DNA of 61,158 nt from Rhodovulum bhavnagarense (GCF_004343505.1 NZ_SLXU01000017.1:1-61158); one strand, 5' to 3'; shown: positions 1 through 9,974, counted from the stretch's first letter. Numbers and translations are program-made. The notes: generated by a model not told the origin, from the sequence alone.

Positions 1-78
1 GAACGGCCATCCCCAAAGCCGGCTCGACGAACTGCTCCCGTGGAATTTCCGGCCGTCAAGCTGAAAGCCGGGTGACCG

Positions 79-432
79 TCAGACGACGCTTACGAATTTG
101 CGCAAAATCATTCGGTTCATGAGGCTGGAACCGTCGTTTTGCGCCTGATTCTCAATTAGCTCCCTAAGTTCCGCGACGTTTGCTTTGAAGACAACTGCTG
201 GATCATCGGGGACGTCCCAATCTTCATCCCAATCTTCTGGGGGACGGTCATATCCAGGTGGGTCACAGGAAACTACGGTTTCGGGGTATTCCCTTAAAGT
301 AATGTCGCAATGCGCAGGGCCCGCCCACACATCGCCATCGAAATATTGGCCGCAGTTGTCGCAGGAAAATTCCACTTCACCTTCCGAGACCATCTCGCTG
401 GACTTTTCACCAGCGTAGTTCGGCTCAGGCAC
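79..432 (-). CDS. Hypothetical Cys-rich protein, start uncertain
   Basis: I do not recognise this family. The first half has a CDNCGQYF zinc-knuckle-like motif, followed by an acidic, proline-rich middle and a helical C-terminus. The given start is a GTG at 432, but the same frame continues upstream and encodes CPTC at 460-471, a natural partner for the downstream CDNC in a two-CxxC zinc ribbon. The in-frame extension has no ATG. An ATG at 506 lies one base out of frame across a T8 run (A8 on the plus strand, 476-483). The true protein therefore probably begins upstream of 432, with an alternative start or a disrupted 5' end. No conserved partner is visible beside it. Confidence 0.5.
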   Translation of the reverse strand: MPEPNYAGEKSSEMVSEGEVEFSCDNCGQYFDGDVWAGPAHCDITLREYPETVVSCDPPGYDRPPEDWDEDWDVPDDPAVVFKANVAELRELIENQAQNDGSSLMNRMILRKFVSVV

Positions 433-631
433 GTCAACTTCTAGGCGTACTTCGTGTTCACAAGTCGGACAAATGAAAAAAAACTCCGATCCCCATCGCT
501 GAGCATTCCTCAGTTCGACGTCGATCTGCCGCGCGAAGGCCTGGCCTCAGCCGAGGCGTTCCAGCGCTGTCGGTTCGCGCCGCGCCGGCGCAGCACCCGG
601 CAGGAAGGTGGAGTAGTCGCGGATCATCGGC

Positions 632-1174
632 CTACCAGAGCGCGGGGTCGTCGAAGGCGGCGACGCAAGCCGCAGGCCCGCGCAGCGGCGTCAGCGGCGC
701 GTCGGTCAGGGACTGGGCGATCCAGCCCTGCGGCTGGTTTAGCGGTTGCGGCGCGGGCAGGTCGGCCTCCGTGACCGGCTCGAACCCGACGCGGCCATAG
801 AAGGCCGGATCGCCATAGGTCACCGCGATGTCTACGCCCTCCTGCCTGAGCGCGTCGAGGCCGTGCGCGATCAGCCGCTGCCCGACGCCCTTGCCTTGGC
901 GTTCTGTGGCGACCGCAACGGGGGCCATCAGGAAGACCGTGCGCGGATCGCCCGCATAGGTGAGGCGCGTGAAGAAGATGCCGCCGACGAGCGCGCCGTC
1001 CTGCCAGGCGGTGAACACGCGCAGATCCCCGGCGGGTGTCTCGGCGATCAGGCGGCGCGCGAGAGCACCTATCAGCGCGCCTTCCTCCGCCCCCTCGGCT
1101 GTGGTGAAGGTCGCGGCGAAAAGCGTCGCGATCGCCTCGGCGTGGGTTTCGTACTCCGGTGAATACTCTGTCAT
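632..1174 (-). CDS. GNAT family N-acetyltransferase
   Basis: This is a single-domain GNAT acetyltransferase of about 180 residues, expected to move an acetyl group from acetyl-CoA to an amine of unknown identity in the cytoplasm. The acetyl-CoA loop is visible as ERQGKGVGQRLI (R/QxxGxG/A). It is followed by the late strand VTYGDPAFYGRVGFEPV, typical of YhbS-like GNATs. A GGAGG lies just upstream of two adjacent ATGs (1177 and 1174). I chose 1174 because its spacing of four bases is the better of the two. The longer reading up to 1405 or 1457 has no ribosome site and looks non-coding. It runs divergently from the SOS-boxed small gene. Confidence 0.85.
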   Translation of the reverse strand: MTEYSPEYETHAEAIATLFAATFTTAEGAEEGALIGALARRLIAETPAGDLRVFTAWQDGALVGGIFFTRLTYAGDPRTVFLMAPVAVATERQGKGVGQRLIAHGLDALRQEGVDIAVTYGDPAFYGRVGFEPVTEADLPAPQPLNQPQGWIAQSLTDAPLTPLRGPAACVAAFDDPALW

Positions 1175-1413
1175 CATGCCTCCGTTGGCAGGTTTCGTCC
1201 CATGCCGTGATGCCTGGCGACATTGTATTTGGCGCGTCGCGCCTGGTCGAGCCTGATCGGCAGCTCGATGCCGCGGCACGGAAAGGCCAGATGTCAGGCG
1301 CGCATCGCACCACTGCGCTTGCCGCGGCGACGAGGACGGCCGATAGTTTTTGCATGATGAGCAAAAGACCGGGACGAACGGCTGTCTCGACGCATCCGCG
1401 GCCATCGTCAGAA

Positions 1414-1428
1414 GTTCTTAAAAAGTTC
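1414..1428 (+). promoter_or_regulatory. LexA/SOS box 1
   Basis: A GTTC is followed by seven bases and a second GTTC. This direct repeat is the LexA operator form established for Alphaproteobacteria. It is the distal member of a pair upstream of the 40-residue gene at 1493. Confidence 0.75.
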
Positions 1429-1438
1429 TTTACACGCG

Positions 1439-1466
1439 TTGCCAAAAATGAGAACAAAAATAGAAC
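1439..1466 (+). promoter_or_regulatory. Promoter overlapped by LexA/SOS box 2
   Basis: A -35-like TTGCCA (1439-1444) and a -10-like TAGAAC (1461-1466) are separated by 16 bases. The -10 lies inside a second operator, GAAC-N7-GAAC (1452-1466), the reverse complement of the alphaproteobacterial SOS box. LexA bound there would block the promoter. Transcription would begin near 1473, only a few bases before the GGAG ribosome site at 1481. Confidence 0.7.
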
Positions 1467-1492
1467 AAAGATGCAGACAGGGAGCTTTCGAC

Positions 1493-1615
1493 ATGCTGCA
1501 CGACCTCATGGCCACCTTGACGAGATGCCAGGCGACGCTGTGGCAGGATGCGCTTGGCGCGGCCTGCCTGATGGTTTTGCTGTTTGCGGGGCTGCACCTG
1601 CCCGCGCTCATCTGA
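1493..1615 (+). CDS. Small SOS-regulated inner-membrane protein (40 aa)
   Basis: The gene encodes 40 residues: a polar amphipathic N-terminus (MLHDLMATLTRCQATLWQD) followed by one hydrophobic helix (ALGAACLMVLLFAGLHLPAL). A GGAG lies eight bases before the ATG. Two LexA boxes and an overlapping promoter lie within 80 bases upstream, and a hairpin with a T-run lies about 100 bases downstream, so it is a self-contained SOS transcription unit. In Caulobacter, the SOS-induced SidA is a 29-residue membrane peptide that blocks division at FtsW/FtsN. This gene has the same size class, topology and regulation, but I see no proof of sequence homology. A role as a division inhibitor is an inference. 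Confidence 0.7.
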   Translation: MLHDLMATLTRCQATLWQDALGAACLMVLLFAGLHLPALI

Positions 1616-1714
1616 TCGGTTTACTGCCCGTTGCCCTGGCATTGTCCGCGCCGCTTCCCCGGCGGTTTCACCCGGCTCCTGCCTTGCCGGGCGCTGTCCA
1701 GGGCGCCTGACTTG

Positions 1715-1751
1715 CCGCCGCCTCCGGTTTCCGGTGCGCGGCGGTTTTTTT
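1715..1751 (+). terminator. Rho-independent terminator of the small SOS gene
   Basis: CCGCCGC (1715-1721) pairs with GCGGCGG (1738-1744), followed by a T7 run. It ends transcription from the left and abuts the stop codon of the convergent NifU-like gene. Confidence 0.7.
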
Positions 1752-2197
1752 CAGGTGGCGGCCGCGGCCGCTTCGATGGCTTCGAGTGCCGCGTCAAGGC
1801 AAAGCAGGATCGAGCCGTGCCGGTTCTTGTAGGCACGCGCGGGCGTCAGCACCTCAAGCGCCTCGAAGGGGGGCTCTGGAGTCGGCCCGGCCTCTGTCAG
1901 CATCGCCCGCAACTGGTCGCGCGCGGCGGCAACCTCGTTCCGGGTCCGCCCGACGATATGCGCCCCCACCACCGAGGCGGCCGCCTGACCCAGGGCACAG
2001 GCCTTGACGTCCTGTCCGAACCGGCTGACCTGGCCCCCGATCACATCCAGGTCAACCGTAACGGTGGACCCGCATAGCGGCGCGCGCTTGCGCACGCTGG
2101 CCATCGGATTGTCTAGCCGGCCATGGTGCGGGATATCGGCGGCCAGGGCGAGAATCCGTTGCGAATAGAGCTTGATGAGATCGGTCTCGGCGCTCAT
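1751..2197 (-). CDS. NifU/IscU-like iron-sulfur cluster assembly scaffold
   Basis: The protein of 148 residues matches the NifU N-terminal (IscU/SufU-type) scaffold fold used to assemble Fe-S clusters in the cytoplasm. Three cysteines are placed as expected for cluster ligands: in LCGS, KACALGQA and LLCLDAA. The helix QAAASVVGAHIVGRT after the second Cys is typical of the family. The start at 2197 is preceded by AAGGAA at good spacing, so the upstream ATG at 2218 is unlikely. The ribosome site and start face those of hisI, so the two share a short divergent promoter region. No sufS or sufE neighbours are present. Confidence 0.82.
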   Translation of the reverse strand: MSAETDLIKLYSQRILALAADIPHHGRLDNPMASVRKRAPLCGSTVTVDLDVIGGQVSRFGQDVKACALGQAAASVVGAHIVGRTRNEVAAARDQLRAMLTEAGPTPEPPFEALEVLTPARAYKNRHGSILLCLDAALEAIEAAAAAT

Positions 2198-2263
2198 GGC
2201 GTTTCCTTCCTTCGGCATCCGGTCTAGATAGGCGCTGTGCGCCGGTTTTCAAAGGAGAGAGCG

Positions 2264-2620
2264 ATGCCATTCGATCCGTCCACCCTGCGATACAACGAGG
2301 CTGGCCTGATCCCCGCGATCGCCCAGGACCGCACCGGCGCGGTGTTGATGATGGCCTGGATGAATGCCGAGGCCGTGGCGCGCACGCTGGAAACCGGGCG
2401 CGTCACATATTGGTCGCGATCACGGCAAGAATTCTGGATCAAGGGCGAGACCAGCGGTCATGTGCAGACCTTGGTCGAAATGCGCGTCGATTGCGACCGC
2501 GATTGTCTCTTGATGGTGGTTGATCAACAGGGTCCGGCCTGTCACACAAACCGGCGCAGCTGCTTTTACACCGCGATCCGTGACAGGGAAGAGGTCGTCA
2601 TCATGGCCCCCATGGCCTGA
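2264..2620 (+). CDS. hisI: Phosphoribosyl-AMP cyclohydrolase
   Basis: HisI opens the purine ring of phosphoribosyl-AMP, the third step of histidine synthesis. The protein is 118 residues, normal for a stand-alone HisI without the HisE domain. It has the diagnostic block [19 protein letters not shown] and the metal-binding Asp/Cys region [19 protein letters not shown], followed by RRSCFY. The start at 2264 follows AAAGGAGAGAGCG. The remaining his genes are not nearby, which is common in this group. Confidence 0.95.
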   Translation: MPFDPSTLRYNEAGLIPAIAQDRTGAVLMMAWMNAEAVARTLETGRVTYWSRSRQEFWIKGETSGHVQTLVEMRVDCDRDCLLMVVDQQGPACHTNRRSCFYTAIRDREEVVIMAPMA

Positions 2621-2645
2621 ACGGGTCTGTATCGAAACCGGGTGC

Positions 2646-3506
2646 CTACAGGCCAACCAGGGTGCGGATATCCGCCGGTGTTGCGCCGTCGGCGCGATAG
2701 GCCGCCACGGCGCGGGCTGCATCGCGTTTCGCCAGGCGTTTACCATTTTCGTCGAGGATAAGCCGGTGGTGATGATAGCGCGGTATCGGAAAGCCCAAAA
2801 GCGCCTGTAGCAGAACATGGATCTGGGTGGCCTCGAACAGGTCGTTGCCGCGCACGACCTCGGTAATGCCCTGGTGCGCATCGTCCACCACCACCGCAAC
2901 GTGGTAGGAGGTGCCGATATCGCGGCGGGCAAGGATGACGTCGCCCACGCTCTCGACCAGGGTTGAGGCATCCAGCGCATGGTCCCCCGCATGGGCCGGT
3001 CCCGTTTCCCGGAAGCCGGGCAGGGCGCCCAGCCGGTCCAGCGCGCGCCTCATATCCAGCCGGATCGCATCCTCCGGCCCGGTCTCGGCCAGGGATCGTC
3101 CACGGCAGGTGCCCGGATAGACCAGACCATCGGGGCCTGCGACCGGCGTGCTTGTCTGTGGGGCCGACAAGGCCGCACGGATATCGCCCCTGCGACAACG
3201 GCAGGGATAGGTCAGGCCCATGCCCGATAACTTGGCCAGCACGGCGGCATAAAGCTGTCGGCGCAAGGATTGACGCAACGCGGGCCGAGGCCAGGCAAGG
3301 CCAAGCCAGGTCAGGTCCGTTTCGATCTGGGTCTCCCATTCGGGGCGCGAACGGGCTGTGTCGATATCCTCGATCCGCAGAAGGAACTCGCCGCCGCAAG
3401 CCTGAGCGCGATCAAATCCCGTCAGTGCGGAGAAGGCATGGCCAAGGTGTAACGGCCCGGTCGGCGAGGGGGCGAACCTTGTGCGGTAGACCCCGGTCTC
3501 AGCCAT
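2646..3506 (-). CDS. gluQ: Glutamyl-Q tRNA(Asp) synthetase
   Basis: This is a class I aminoacyl-tRNA synthetase paralogue that lacks the anticodon-binding domain and attaches glutamate to queuosine-34 of tRNA(Asp). The 286 residues open with [18 protein letters not shown] (the HIGH signature as HLGH) and end with KRLAKR in place of KMSKS. A Cys cluster (CRCRR, then YPGTCRG) gives the zinc site of the family. Its ATG overlaps the stop of trmFO by eight bases, so the two tRNA-modification genes are translationally coupled. The zinc ligands and short length separate it from a true GltX. Confidence 0.95.
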   Translation of the reverse strand: MAETGVYRTRFAPSPTGPLHLGHAFSALTGFDRAQACGGEFLLRIEDIDTARSRPEWETQIETDLTWLGLAWPRPALRQSLRRQLYAAVLAKLSGMGLTYPCRCRRGDIRAALSAPQTSTPVAGPDGLVYPGTCRGRSLAETGPEDAIRLDMRRALDRLGALPGFRETGPAHAGDHALDASTLVESVGDVILARRDIGTSYHVAVVVDDAHQGITEVVRGNDLFEATQIHVLLQALLGFPIPRYHHHRLILDENGKRLAKRDAARAVAAYRADGATPADIRTLVGL

Positions 3507-4842
3507 GGCTCAGCCAGTGGCCCCAATCGGCCTTGGCCCGGTCGGTATACGCCTTGTAACGGTCGCGCCGTCCCCGCCGCCCGCCCTTGAGGCCGGTGAC
3601 GGGCGGGAACAGCCCGAAATTGACATTCATGGGCTGAAACGTTCTTGCCTCGGCTCCCCCGGTAATATGGGTCAAAAGCGCGCCGGTGGCGGTGGTCTCG
3701 GGCACCGGGGGCAGGGCGCGGCCCTGTAGGTCGGCCGCGGCAAGGCGCCCTGCCAAAAGGCCCATCGCGGCACTTTCGACATAGCCCTCGACGCCGGTGA
3801 CCTGACCTGCAAAACGGATATGAGGATGCGAATGCAGGCGCAGTTCCCGATCCAGAAGCGTCGGCGAATTCAGGAAAGTGTTGCGATGTATGCCGCCAAG
3901 ACGGGCAAAGCGTGCATTTTCCAGGCCCGGAATCATCGTAAAAACAGATTTTTGCGCGCCGTATTTCATCTTGGTCTGAAAGCCCACGATGTTATAGAGC
4001 GTGCCCAGCTTGTTATCCCTGCGCAATTGCACCACGGCATGGGGCTTGATGTCGGGCGCATGGGGATTGGTCAGGCCGACGGGCTTCATCGGGCCGTGGC
4101 GCAGGGTTTCGCGTCCCCTTTCGGCCATGACCTCGATCGGCAGGCATCCGTCAAAGTAACCCGCCGTTTCGCCCTCGCGGAACTCGGTCTTTTCGGCGGC
4201 CAGCAGCGCGTCGATAAACGCCTCGTACTGGTCGCGGTCCATGGGACAGTTCAGATAGGCGGTGCGCTCTTCTTCTGTCTCGCCCTTGTCATAGCGCGAC
4301 TGGAACCAGGCGCGTGACATGTCCACGCTGTCGGCATGGACGATGGGCGCGATCGCATCGAAAAAGGCCAGCGCCTGGGTTCCGGTTGCGGCCAGGATCT
4401 CCGCCCCCAAGGCATCGGATGTCAGCGGACCCGTTGCGAAAATCCAATGACCATTCTCAGGAAGCGAAGTTATTTCAGATACTTCCACCGTGATCTTTGG
4501 GTGGTGTTTCAGTCTCTCGGTGACGGCGTTCGAAAATGCCTCGCGATCCACGGCCAAGGCGCCACCCGCAGGCAGGCGATGCGCATCAGCCATTTCCATG
4601 ATCAGGCCATTCGCCTGCCGCATCTCCCAGTGCAGCAGGCCGACAGCGTTTTGTTCGCTGTCATCCGAGCGAAAGGAGTTGGAACAAACCATTTCCGCCA
4701 GGTTACCGGTCTGGTGAGCGAAGGTGCCGACAAGGGGACGCATCTCGTGGATCACCACGTCGATACCGGCTGTTGCGGCCTGCCACGCGGCCTCTGATCC
4801 GGCCAGCCCACCGCCAACGATATGAAGCGTGTTATCTCTCAT
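3499..4842 (-). CDS. trmFO: Folate/FAD-dependent tRNA (uracil-54-C5)-methyltransferase
   Basis: TrmFO makes ribothymidine at position 54 of tRNA, using methylenetetrahydrofolate and FADH2. The N-terminus [18 protein letters not shown] is the FAD-binding GxGxxG motif, followed by VIHEMRP. The segment [23 protein letters not shown] is the family signature, and the catalytic-type Cys appears in [15 protein letters not shown]. At 447 residues it is full length. It is the upstream member of a two-gene tRNA-modification operon with gluQ. Confidence 0.97.
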   Translation of the reverse strand: MRDNTLHIVGGGLAGSEAAWQAATAGIDVVIHEMRPLVGTFAHQTGNLAEMVCSNSFRSDDSEQNAVGLLHWEMRQANGLIMEMADAHRLPAGGALAVDREAFSNAVTERLKHHPKITVEVSEITSLPENGHWIFATGPLTSDALGAEILAATGTQALAFFDAIAPIVHADSVDMSRAWFQSRYDKGETEEERTAYLNCPMDRDQYEAFIDALLAAEKTEFREGETAGYFDGCLPIEVMAERGRETLRHGPMKPVGLTNPHAPDIKPHAVVQLRRDNKLGTLYNIVGFQTKMKYGAQKSVFTMIPGLENARFARLGGIHRNTFLNSPTLLDRELRLHSHPHIRFAGQVTGVEGYVESAAMGLLAGRLAAADLQGRALPPVPETTATGALLTHITGGAEARTFQPMNVNFGLFPPVTGLKGGRRGRRDRYKAYTDRAKADWGHWLSHG

Positions 4843-4955
4843 GCTCGCGACTTAGGCCGGATCGATGCCGGAGGAAAGGGGCAGGCGGGCGAAACCCCGC
4901 AGGCTGGGCTCTTGCTGTCTCCGCGATCCGATGGCAGCGTCTGGCAGAGAGGGGC

Positions 4956-4974
4956 GGGCCGGCTGGGCCGGCCC
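4956..4974 (-). terminator. GC-rich hairpin after gyrA
   Basis: GGGCCGG and CCGGCCC pair around a five-base loop about 40 bases beyond the gyrA stop. There is no clean T-run, so it may be a weak terminator or an RNA-stabilising stem. Confidence 0.35.
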
Positions 4975-5011
4975 CCGGATGCGCCCGAAGATGGAGGTGC
5001 CGATTCCCTCG

Positions 5012-7741
5012 CTATTCGGCGTCGTCGTCCTCTCCCTGGTCGGCGATCCAGGCAACCGACACGACCTCTTCGCCCGCCCCGGTATTGAACACCCGCACGC
5101 CGCCCGCGCTGCGCGAACGGAAGGAAATATCCTCGACCGGACAGCGGATCGACTGGCCAGTCGAGGTGGCCAGCATGATCTGGTCATCGATCTCTACCGG
5201 GAAACAGGCCACCAGCGGCCCCCCGCGCAATCCCTTGTCTATGGCCTGTACGCCCTGGCCGCCGCGCCCACGCACCGGGTAATCGTGACTTGAGGACAGC
5301 TTGCCCGTGCCCCGCGAGGTAATGGTCAGGATCAAATCTTCGGCTGCCGACATTTCGGCATAGCGGTCCTGGGACAATTGTCCGCCTGCGACAGTGTCCT
5401 CGTCCTCGTCGCTCTCCTCCTCCTCGGTCAGCCCGGCCATCAGGCGGCGCTGTTTGAGATAGGCGGTGCGTTCCTCGGAACTGGCATCGAAATGGCGGAT
5501 CACGGACATCGACACGACGCGGTCATCCTCCAGCAGGCGGATGCCACGCACGCCGGTAGACTTGCGCCCCTTGAAGACGCGAACGTCCGTGGTGGGAAAG
5601 CGGATCGCGCGACCTTGCGCGGTCACCAGCATCACATCGTCGTCCTCGGTGCAGATCCGGGCATTTACCAGCGCCACGCCCTCGGGCAGGTCCATGGCGA
5701 TCTTGCCGTTGCGCATCACATTGGTGAAATCGCTGAGCTGGTTACGCCGCACATCGCCCTGTGTCGTAGCAAAGACGATTTGCAGGTCGTCCCATTCCGT
5801 CTCGGCCCGGTCGACGGGCATGATCGCCGCGATCGAGACGCCCGCCGGAATCGGCAGGATATTCACGATCGCCTTGCCCTTCGAGGTGCGCCCGCCCTGT
5901 GGCAGGCGCCAGCATTTCAGCTTGTAGACCATGCCCTCGGTCGTGAAGACCAGGAGCGGCGTGTGCGTATTGGCCACGAAAAGCGTGGTGACAACGTCCT
6001 CTTCCTTGGTTTGCATACCCGACAGGCCCTTGCCGCCGCGGCGCTGTGCGCGGTACTCGGCCAGCGGCGTGCGCTTGATATAGCCGGACTGGGTGATCGT
6101 CACGACCATGTCCTCGCGCTCGATCAGATCCTCGTCTTCCATGTCGCCGGACCAGTCGACGACCTCTGTGCGACGGGGCACGGCGAACTGGTCGCGTATC
6201 TCGCGCAACTCGTCCGAGATGATTTCCATTATCCGCGCGCGCGAGCCAAGGATGTCGAGGTAATCCTGGATCTTGGCGGCCAAGGCCTCCAATTCGTCGG
6301 TTACCTCCTTGACGCCCAGTTGAGTCAAGCGTTGCAAGCGCAGCTCCAGGATGGCGCGTGCCTGTGCCTCTGACAGGTTATAGGTGCCGTCCTCGTTCAT
6401 CTTGTGGGTGGGATCGTCGATCAGCCGGATGTAATCTGCGATCTCCGTGGCGGGCCAGTGGCGAGTCATCAGTTTGTCGCGTGCCTCGGCCGCGTCGGCA
6501 GAGCTGCGGATGGTGGCCACGACCTCGTCCACGTTGGACACGGCCACGGCCAGGCCGCACAGGATATGGCTGCGCTCGCGCGCCTTGCGCAATTCGAACG
6601 CGGTGCGCCTCGCCACTACCTCTTCGCGGAAATCGACAAAGGCGGTCAAAAAACCACGCAAGGTCAACTGTTCGGGCCGCCCGCCATTCAGCGCCAGCAT
6701 GTTGCAGCCGAACGAGGTCTGCATCGGCGTGAATCGGAAAAGCTGGTTGAGCACCACGTCAGGCGTCGCGTCGCGTTTGAGTTCCACCACCACGCGCACG
6801 CCCACGCGGTCGGATTCGTCCTGGACATGGGCGATGCCCTCGATCCGCTTGTCGCGGGCGGCCTCGGCGATGCGTTCGATCATCGTGGCCTTGTTCACCT
6901 GGTAGGGGATCTCGTCCACGACGATGGCGAAACGATCCTTGCGGATCTCTTCGATACGGGTCTTGGCGCGGATGATGACCGATCCGCGCCCCTCCAGATA
7001 GGCCTTGCGCGCGCCCGAGCGGCCCAGGATCATCCCCCCGGTTGGAAAGTCCGGGGCAGGGACATACTCCATCAACCGTTCTGATGACAGGTCCGGGTCT
7101 TCGATCAGTGCCAGCGTTGCGTCGATAACCTCGCCCAGGTTGTGCGGCGGGATGCGCGTTGCCATGCCGACGGCGATTCCCTCGGCCCCGTTGACCAGCA
7201 TGTTGGGAAAACGGGCGGGCAGGACCGTGGGTTCCAGGTCCTTGCCATCGTAATTGTCCTGGAAATCGACCGTGTCCTTGTCGATATCGGCCAAGAGCGC
7301 CTGCGCGGGTCTGTCCATGCGCACCTCTGTATAGCGCATGGCCGCGGGGCTGTCGCCATCCATCGAGCCGAAATTGCCCTGACCATCCAGCAGCGGCAGC
7401 GACATCGAGAAATCCTGCGCCATCCGCACCAGCGCGTCGTAGATCGCGCTGTCGCCATGGGGGTGGTATTTCCCCATCACGTCGCCAACGGGACGGGCCG
7501 ATTTGCGGTAGGGCTTGTCGTGGGTATTGCCCGTTTCGTTCATCGCATAGAGAATACGGCGATGAACGGGTTTCAGGCCATCGCGCAGATCGGGGATCGC
7601 ACGGGAGACGATGACGCTCATCGCGTAATCGAGATAGGAGGTCTGCATCTCCTGCTCGATGGCAATGGTGGGGCCGTCATAGGGCGCCCGTTCTGCGCTG
7701 TTTTCGTCTTTGTCGTCAGGGGTTTGCGGCGTATCGCTCAA
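5012..7741 (-). CDS. gyrA: DNA gyrase subunit A
   Basis: GyrA cuts and rejoins DNA in the A2B2 gyrase that introduces negative supercoils. The catalytic tyrosine is Y137 in [11 protein letters not shown]. The quinolone-resistance region [17 protein letters not shown] keeps Ser98 and Asp102 (E. coli Ser83 and Asp87), so this allele looks quinolone-sensitive. The C-terminal half has the repeated beta-pinwheel blades, including the GyrA-box-like QRRGGKG. At 909 residues it is full length with an acidic tail ([10 protein letters not shown]). The best start is a TTG at 7741 giving [10 protein letters not shown], a rare start codon for a core gene. It is a single-gene unit. Confidence 0.97.
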   Translation of the reverse strand: MSDTPQTPDDKDENSAERAPYDGPTIAIEQEMQTSYLDYAMSVIVSRAIPDLRDGLKPVHRRILYAMNETGNTHDKPYRKSARPVGDVMGKYHPHGDSAIYDALVRMAQDFSMSLPLLDGQGNFGSMDGDSPAAMRYTEVRMDRPAQALLADIDKDTVDFQDNYDGKDLEPTVLPARFPNMLVNGAEGIAVGMATRIPPHNLGEVIDATLALIEDPDLSSERLMEYVPAPDFPTGGMILGRSGARKAYLEGRGSVIIRAKTRIEEIRKDRFAIVVDEIPYQVNKATMIERIAEAARDKRIEGIAHVQDESDRVGVRVVVELKRDATPDVVLNQLFRFTPMQTSFGCNMLALNGGRPEQLTLRGFLTAFVDFREEVVARRTAFELRKARERSHILCGLAVAVSNVDEVVATIRSSADAAEARDKLMTRHWPATEIADYIRLIDDPTHKMNEDGTYNLSEAQARAILELRLQRLTQLGVKEVTDELEALAAKIQDYLDILGSRARIMEIISDELREIRDQFAVPRRTEVVDWSGDMEDEDLIEREDMVVTITQSGYIKRTPLAEYRAQRRGGKGLSGMQTKEEDVVTTLFVANTHTPLLVFTTEGMVYKLKCWRLPQGGRTSKGKAIVNILPIPAGVSIAAIMPVDRAETEWDDLQIVFATTQGDVRRNQLSDFTNVMRNGKIAMDLPEGVALVNARICTEDDDVMLVTAQGRAIRFPTTDVRVFKGRKSTGVRGIRLLEDDRVVSMSVIRHFDASSEERTAYLKQRRLMAGLTEEEESDEDEDTVAGGQLSQDRYAEMSAAEDLILTITSRGTGKLSSSHDYPVRGRGGQGVQAIDKGLRGGPLVACFPVEIDDQIMLATSTGQSIRCPVEDISFRSRSAGGVRVFNTGAGEEVVSVAWIADQGEDDDAE

Positions 7742-8204
7742 CTTTTCTGCGCCCTTTCGCGGCTACGCAATATATTGTTGCGCATACCTTATCAGAACCT
7801 TCATATGGGGTGCAACTGAGCATCGGCATCTACGTTGGCGGCCCCGCTATCTGAGTTCCAACCCATTGTTTTTATTGAAAAGCAATTCAGAAAAGGTGCC
7901 CTTTCCAAATGAGGAAAATGACGAGATGCAAGATCGCCAATTCGGAAATCGACCTTGTGCTATCGGGCGAGGGTTTTGCCCACCGCCGAGTTCTTTTGTC
8001 GGATGCACGATTGCCGAAATATCCTGAACGGTTTCACTTGGCAGGATTACGGCCTTGTGTCGGATCATTCCCGTCTGTTCGGTTTCGTCACGTTCTGGCA
8101 GGCGCGGATCGGGGGCGCTGCATTCGGTCAGGTTTACACGATGCAAGATGATCGCGCCGGGCAAGTGGCGCCACCTTTCGGGGCACTTGAGCCTGTACTG
8201 GCTT
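7742..8204. other. Intergenic region upstream of gyrA
   Basis: About 460 bases hold the gyrA promoter region at the left and no convincing gene. Short open frames on both strands lack ribosome sites and family-like composition. Confidence 0.5.
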
Positions 8205-8702
8205 TCAGCCGTTCCAGGCCCAACGATCGGCCGGGCCGCGCATCAGCGCGGCGGCCCATAGCGCGGCCAGCGCCAAAGACGCCAGCGCGTTATAGCTGGC
8301 CATTGAAAGGCCGAGAAACTGCCAGGCGACCACGTCGCACATCACGACCGGTTCGGCGAGCGCCGGGTTCAGCAGATCTGCCCCCGACAGTCCCGAAAGC
8401 CTGCCGGCATCCCCGGTGCATGAGTCGGGCCCGGCCCACCAGTGCCGTTCTACCCCGGTGTGATAGAGACCCAGTCCCGCCGAGATCAGCATAGCCATGC
8501 CCCCCGCGACCGGCAGCATCCGTCCGCCTATTGCCAGCGCCCCCACCATCAGCAGGATTGCGCCCGCATGGGGCCAGCGTTGCCACAGGCACAGTTCGCA
8601 CGGGGCAAGGCCGCCGAGATACTGATAGCCAAAGGCGGCCAGCAGGATCGCGGCCGATCCAAACCCGGCCAGTCCGATCAACCTGTCACGTGACGGAATC
8701 AT
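8205..8702 (-). CDS. DsbB-like disulfide bond formation protein
   Basis: The 165-residue protein has four predicted membrane helices and matches the DsbB family, which passes electrons from periplasmic thiol oxidases to quinone. The CxxC pair is in LAPCELCLWQRW. A second periplasmic pair is likely DSCTG and the Cys in VVMCDVVAW. GYQYLGG before the first pair also fits DsbB. Its ATG overlaps the stop of the DedA-like gene (ATGA), so the two membrane proteins are co-translated. No dsbA is adjacent. The start at 8702 is set by this overlap; longer readings are non-coding. Confidence 0.9.
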   Translation of the reverse strand: MIPSRDRLIGLAGFGSAAILLAAFGYQYLGGLAPCELCLWQRWPHAGAILLMVGALAIGGRMLPVAGGMAMLISAGLGLYHTGVERHWWAGPDSCTGDAGRLSGLSGADLLNPALAEPVVMCDVVAWQFLGLSMASYNALASLALAALWAAALMRGPADRWAWNG

Positions 8703-9277
8703 AGGAATTTCACCGCGTAAAGTCCCCCGATCAGCAAGACCATGAAGGCCGTGAACAGCAAGCCGAGATAACGTTCGATAAAGATACGGATGGGTGTACC
8801 GAATTTCCACAAGAGCGCGGCGACCACGAAAAATCGCAGGCCGCGCGCAATCACGCTGGCCAGCATGAACACGCCAAGGTTCAGCCCCGTGCTGCCCGAA
8901 AGGATCGTGATCACCTTGTAGGGAAATGGCGTGATCCCCGCGATCAGCACAGCCCAGGCGCCATAATCGTTATAGCGGTTCCCGAATGCCTCGAAATAGG
9001 TCTCCTTGCCGTAGAATTCCAGAACGGGACGGCCGATTGTATCGAACAGGCCATGGCCGATGTAATAGCCTAAAAGCCCGCCCAACACCGACCCTGCCAG
9101 CGCCACGCCCGCGATCAACCAGGCGCGCGAAGGGCGGGCCAGGATCATCGGGATCATCACAACATCGGGTGGGATCGGGAAGACCGAGCTTTCCACGAAG
9201 GCAATGGCGAACAGCGCCCACAGCGCGCGCGGAGTGTCGGCCAGCGACATCGTCCAGTCATAAAGCCTGCGGATCAT
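8699..9277 (-). CDS. YqaA/DedA-family inner membrane protein
   Basis: This 192-residue polytopic protein belongs to the DedA/SNARE-associated superfamily (YqaA type). Members influence membrane lipid transport and envelope integrity, without a settled biochemical role for this branch. Family features are FVESSVFPIPPDVVMIP near the N-terminus and the re-entrant loop GITPFPYKVITILSG. The start at 9277 follows GGAGGACGGG. It heads a two-gene operon with the dsbB-like gene. Confidence 0.88.
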   Translation of the reverse strand: MIRRLYDWTMSLADTPRALWALFAIAFVESSVFPIPPDVVMIPMILARPSRAWLIAGVALAGSVLGGLLGYYIGHGLFDTIGRPVLEFYGKETYFEAFGNRYNDYGAWAVLIAGITPFPYKVITILSGSTGLNLGVFMLASVIARGLRFFVVAALLWKFGTPIRIFIERYLGLLFTAFMVLLIGGLYAVKFL

Positions 9278-9395
9278 CCCGTCCTCCTGCCGTGCCCTGC
9301 TTGCATCACGCCGATTGCCGGCGGTCAAGCGGGCAAAGCGCTTGCAGGCAGGGCAGGGCGGGCATTACATGCGGTCCTGTTTGGCGAGGGGGCGC

Positions 9396-9974
9396 ATGGG
9401 ACTGGCACCGAGGGCAGAGGCGGCGGCGGGCCGGATCGCCGCGTCGCTGGCAGGCGGCATGGCGCTGGCGGGCGGGGCGATCCTGATCGCGATCGCCTTG
9501 CTGACCGTCGCCTCGGTCTCGGGGCGCGCGGTGCCGGGGTTGACCCCGGTCGCGGGCGATTTCGAACTGGTAGAGGCGGGAATCGCCGTTGCCGTTTTCT
9601 TTTTCCTGCCCTGGTGCCAGCTCAGGCGCGGGCATGTCTCGGTCGATATCCTGGCGATCCGGCTGGGACGGCGGGCGCAGGCGGTGCTGGGGTTTCTTGG
9701 CGATCTGGCGGTTGCGGTGGCGGCGCTGGTGATCCTCTGGCGGCTTTGGCTTGGCTTTGGCGAAAAGTTCCCCTACGGCCCGCAATATCTGCGTGACGCG
9801 CTTGGGATGGGCTACAAGCCGTTTTTCGCCGAAACCACTTACGAGCTTCAATTGCCGGTCTGGATTCCTTATGGTTTGGGGCTGATCGGCGCGGTGGGCT
9901 TTTTCCTCGTGGCGCTTTACACGGTCTGGCGCAGTCTCAACTGGGTGCTTGTTGGCGCGGAGGGGACGCCATGA
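9396..9974 (+). CDS. dctQ: TRAP transporter small permease (DctQ type)
   Basis: The small membrane subunit of a tripartite ATP-independent periplasmic transporter has 192 residues and four hydrophobic helices. FFFLPWCQLRRGHVSVDIL is a recognisable DctQ element. A GAGGGGG lies before the ATG at 9396. Its stop overlaps the start of dctM (ATGA). The substrate cannot be told because no solute-binding protein gene (dctP) is present on either side. Confidence 0.88.
   Translation: MGLAPRAEAAAGRIAASLAGGMALAGGAILIAIALLTVASVSGRAVPGLTPVAGDFELVEAGIAVAVFFFLPWCQLRRGHVSVDILAIRLGRRAQAVLGFLGDLAVAVAALVILWRLWLGFGEKFPYGPQYLRDALGMGYKPFFAETTYELQLPVWIPYGLGLIGAVGFFLVALYTVWRSLNWVLVGAEGTP

Noticed and set aside
5012-7741. 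Quinolone-resistant gyrA allele
   Set aside because: Ser98 and Asp102, the usual resistance positions, have the sensitive residues.
7955-8494. Plus-strand frame upstream of and overlapping dsbB
   Set aside because: No ribosome site, runs antisense into the clear DsbB-like gene, and switches to Arg/Pro-rich shadow composition.
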